Source of the DNA: Thermoplasmata archaeon
Lineage (GTDB): Archaea > Thermoplasmatota > E2 > DHVEG-1
Reading direction: 5' to 3'
Assembly (NCBI GenBank): GCA_030641605.1
Contig: DAOWHD010000049.1
Location: forward strand, 1-6,746
Length of the DNA: 6,746 nt
The translations under genes and the position numbers were made by a program. The notes below the pieces were generated by a model. It was given only the letters and a program-made list of their open reading frames with translations, was not told the origin of the DNA and did no database searches. The first letter of the stretch is position 1, and every line of letters starts with the position of its first letter. Below, piece after piece: positions 5,849 through 6,746 of this stretch.

Positions 5849-6463
5849 ATGAAGATAAAACCAGAAGCAATTCTATTTGACATGGATGGTGTACTTGTTG
5901 ACTCTGTTGATGCATGGTTGGCCTCACTAAATATTGCCTTGAATCAATTTGGCCATGAGAAGATAACACGAGATGAGTTCATTGAAAATTATTGGGGCCA
6001 TGACCTCCATGATACTTTAGACATAATTGGTGTTGACCAGAAAGCAGTAAAGGTTTGTAATGACTCATACGAAAAAAACCTGAACCAGGTGAAATTATAT
6101 CCCAATGTTAAGTCTACACTCCACAAACTTAATGGCTATAAAAAGGGCATTATAACCAACACGCCAAAATATCAAACTCATAAAATACTTGAAAAATTTG
6201 ATCTTAACAAATATTTTGATACTGTTGTCACCAGTGATGATGTAAGGCATGCAAAGCCCGACCCAGAAATCGTGTTTAAAGCCTGTAAATTATTGGAAGT
6301 TAAGCCTGGCGGCACCATTGTAATTGGTGACACAAAAAGTGATATCGAAGCAGGGAAAGCTGCAGGTTGTACTATTATCGGAATGAATATCAAGGCCGAT
6401 TATACTATCAGTAAAATGTCAGAATTATCAGAGATTTTTGAAACGATAAAACACTCTCAGTAG
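5849..6463 (+). CDS. HAD-superfamily phosphatase (phosphoglycolate phosphatase / beta-phosphoglucomutase-like)
   Basis: A 204-residue haloacid dehalogenase-type hydrolase, probably a cytoplasmic phosphatase acting on a small phosphorylated metabolite. Motif I is FDMDGVLVDS with nucleophile Asp11 and acid/base Asp13, motif II is ITNT (Thr103), motif III is Lys136 in AKPDPE, and motif IV is GDTKSDIEAG with Asp161 and Asp165. A helical cap of about 65 residues sits between motifs I and II, as in subclass I members such as Gph and PgmB. The motifs do not fix the substrate; phosphoglycolate or a sugar phosphate would be reasonable. The start fits the family (KPEAILFDMDG). The gene is divergent from the yjbQ-like gene, with no obvious Shine-Dalgarno and only a weak TATA element. 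Confidence 0.93.
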   Translation: MKIKPEAILFDMDGVLVDSVDAWLASLNIALNQFGHEKITRDEFIENYWGHDLHDTLDIIGVDQKAVKVCNDSYEKNLNQVKLYPNVKSTLHKLNGYKKGIITNTPKYQTHKILEKFDLNKYFDTVVTSDDVRHAKPDPEIVFKACKLLEVKPGGTIVIGDTKSDIEAGKAAGCTIIGMNIKADYTISKMSELSEIFETIKHSQ

Positions 6464-6468
6464 AAATA

Positions 6469-6478
6469 ATATTAAAAG
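6469..6478 (+). promoter_or_regulatory. TATA box candidate upstream of the interrupted small ORF
   Basis: AATATTAAAA lies about 23 nt before the ATG at 6496, the leaderless spacing seen elsewhere in this window. It supports real transcription of the short reading frame that follows. Confidence 0.4.
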
Positions 6479-6495
6479 ATAATGTGTGTTTAATT

Positions 6496-6606
6496 ATGAA
6501 ATCAAAAGGGGGAATACTCACAGTAGCAAGATGACCTGCTAAGATAATACTTGACGAACTAAAGAAGCAAAAACTAGAAGGATTTATCCTTAGGACTCCG
6601 GCATAA
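6496..6606 (+). pseudogene. Small ORF interrupted by in-frame TGA (unknown function)
   Basis: From ATG 6496 the frame reads MKSKGGILTVAR, then TGA at 6532-6534, then PAKIILDELKKQKLEGF and ILRTPA to a TAA at 6604-6606. The second half looks protein-like, with an amphipathic lysine- and leucine-rich helix, and a TATA box precedes the ATG at the usual distance. An intact version would be 36 residues. A C-to-T change at CGA, a change at TGG, or a sequencing error would explain the TGA. Selenocysteine is unlikely here, since the presumed lineage is not known for it and no SECIS-like element was recognised. I do not recognise the family. Its last 17 nt overlap the converging minus-strand gene. The frame may also be a chance ORF. 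Confidence 0.4.
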
Positions 6607-6746
6607 TTAGCCAATGTTGCGGAAGATTTTCACTTTGTTTTCCGTTGTGAGGGTTGTAGAAGAACGCATCATTAAAGAATGCCCAGTATTCCTCCACCGG
6701 ATATGGATGGTTTTTGAAATAATTAAAGGAGAATCCTTCGTTTTCC
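6590..6746 (-). CDS. C-terminal fragment of an unrecognised protein (runs off the window)
   Basis: Reading the minus strand from 6745 gives 51 codons ending at a TAA (6590-6592), with the 5' end beyond the window. The peptide begins ENEGFSFNYFKNHPYPVEEY, continues WAFFNDAFFYNPHNGKQ and ends LPQHWLIMPES. The even amino-acid mix with many aromatics (ten Phe/Tyr/Trp in the first 30), balanced by charged and proline residues, and the absence of stops point to real coding. No signal, transmembrane segment or motif I know is visible. It converges on the interrupted small ORF and overlaps its last 17 nt. Function is not assigned. Confidence 0.65.
   Translation of the reverse strand, partial: ENEGFSFNYFKNHPYPVEEYWAFFNDAFFYNPHNGKQSENLPQHWLIMPES

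Noticed and set aside
6532..6534. TGA as a selenocysteine codon
   Set aside because: No SECIS-like structure recognised, no redox-type context such as CxxU, and selenoprotein machinery is not expected in the inferred lineage.
6408..6614. Minus-strand ORF of 68 codons
   Set aside because: Antisense to the HAD gene's 3' end and the small plus-strand ORF; serine- and phenylalanine-rich composition typical of a shadow frame, with no motif.
1..6746. CRISPR array, insertion sequence, toxin-antitoxin or defence cassette
   Set aside because: No spaced direct repeats, transposase, terminal inverted repeats or small paired toxin-like genes were seen; gene content is chromosomal housekeeping.

Overview
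The window reads as a piece of archaeal chromosome, most likely from a Nitrososphaerota (Thaumarchaeota, Nitrosopumilus-like) organism. Supporting signs are an archaeal-type GTP cyclohydrolase (MptA), a clamp-loader small subunit (RfcS), a cyclic-2,3-diphosphoglycerate-synthetase-like GTPase, a tRNA-Thr with no encoded CCA, AT-rich DNA, and TATA boxes about 25 nt ahead of starts with almost no leader. The lineage call is inference from gene content and style; no ammonia-oxidation marker is present.

Layout. Positions 1-151 hold no convincing gene. A tRNA-Thr(GGT) lies on the minus strand (152-223) and is divergent from mptA. The plus strand then carries mptA (to 1209), an isocitrate/isopropylmalate-family dehydrogenase (1263-2387) and the cDPGS-like GTPase (2473-3804), each with its own TATA box. 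Next come three minus-strand genes: rfcS (3796-4755), a YqiA-like alpha/beta hydrolase (4788-5330) and a YjbQ-family protein (5346 to about 5741). The last two appear to be one operon (yjbQ then the hydrolase, 15 nt apart); rfcS has its own TATA box. The GTPase and rfcS converge and overlap by 9 nt. A HAD phosphatase (5849-6463) runs on the plus strand from a divergent intergenic region. The right end holds a short plus-strand ORF interrupted by TGA (6496-6606) and the 3' end of an unrecognised minus-strand gene running off the window (6590-6746).

The genes are mostly housekeeping and metabolic: pterin cofactor synthesis, a central-carbon or amino-acid dehydrogenase, a possible phosphometabolite enzyme, DNA replication, and small hydrolases. 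I do not see a defence, mobile or secretion system.

The most noteworthy points are two apparent reading-frame lesions. The conserved N-terminus of MptA lies upstream of the first in-frame ATG but has no start codon in its frame; a well-placed GTG sits in another frame next to a tandem AAATC pair, and one more AAATC unit would join the two exactly. The small gene at 6496 has an in-frame TGA. They may be real mutations, recoding, or errors in a single-clone or metagenomic sequence.
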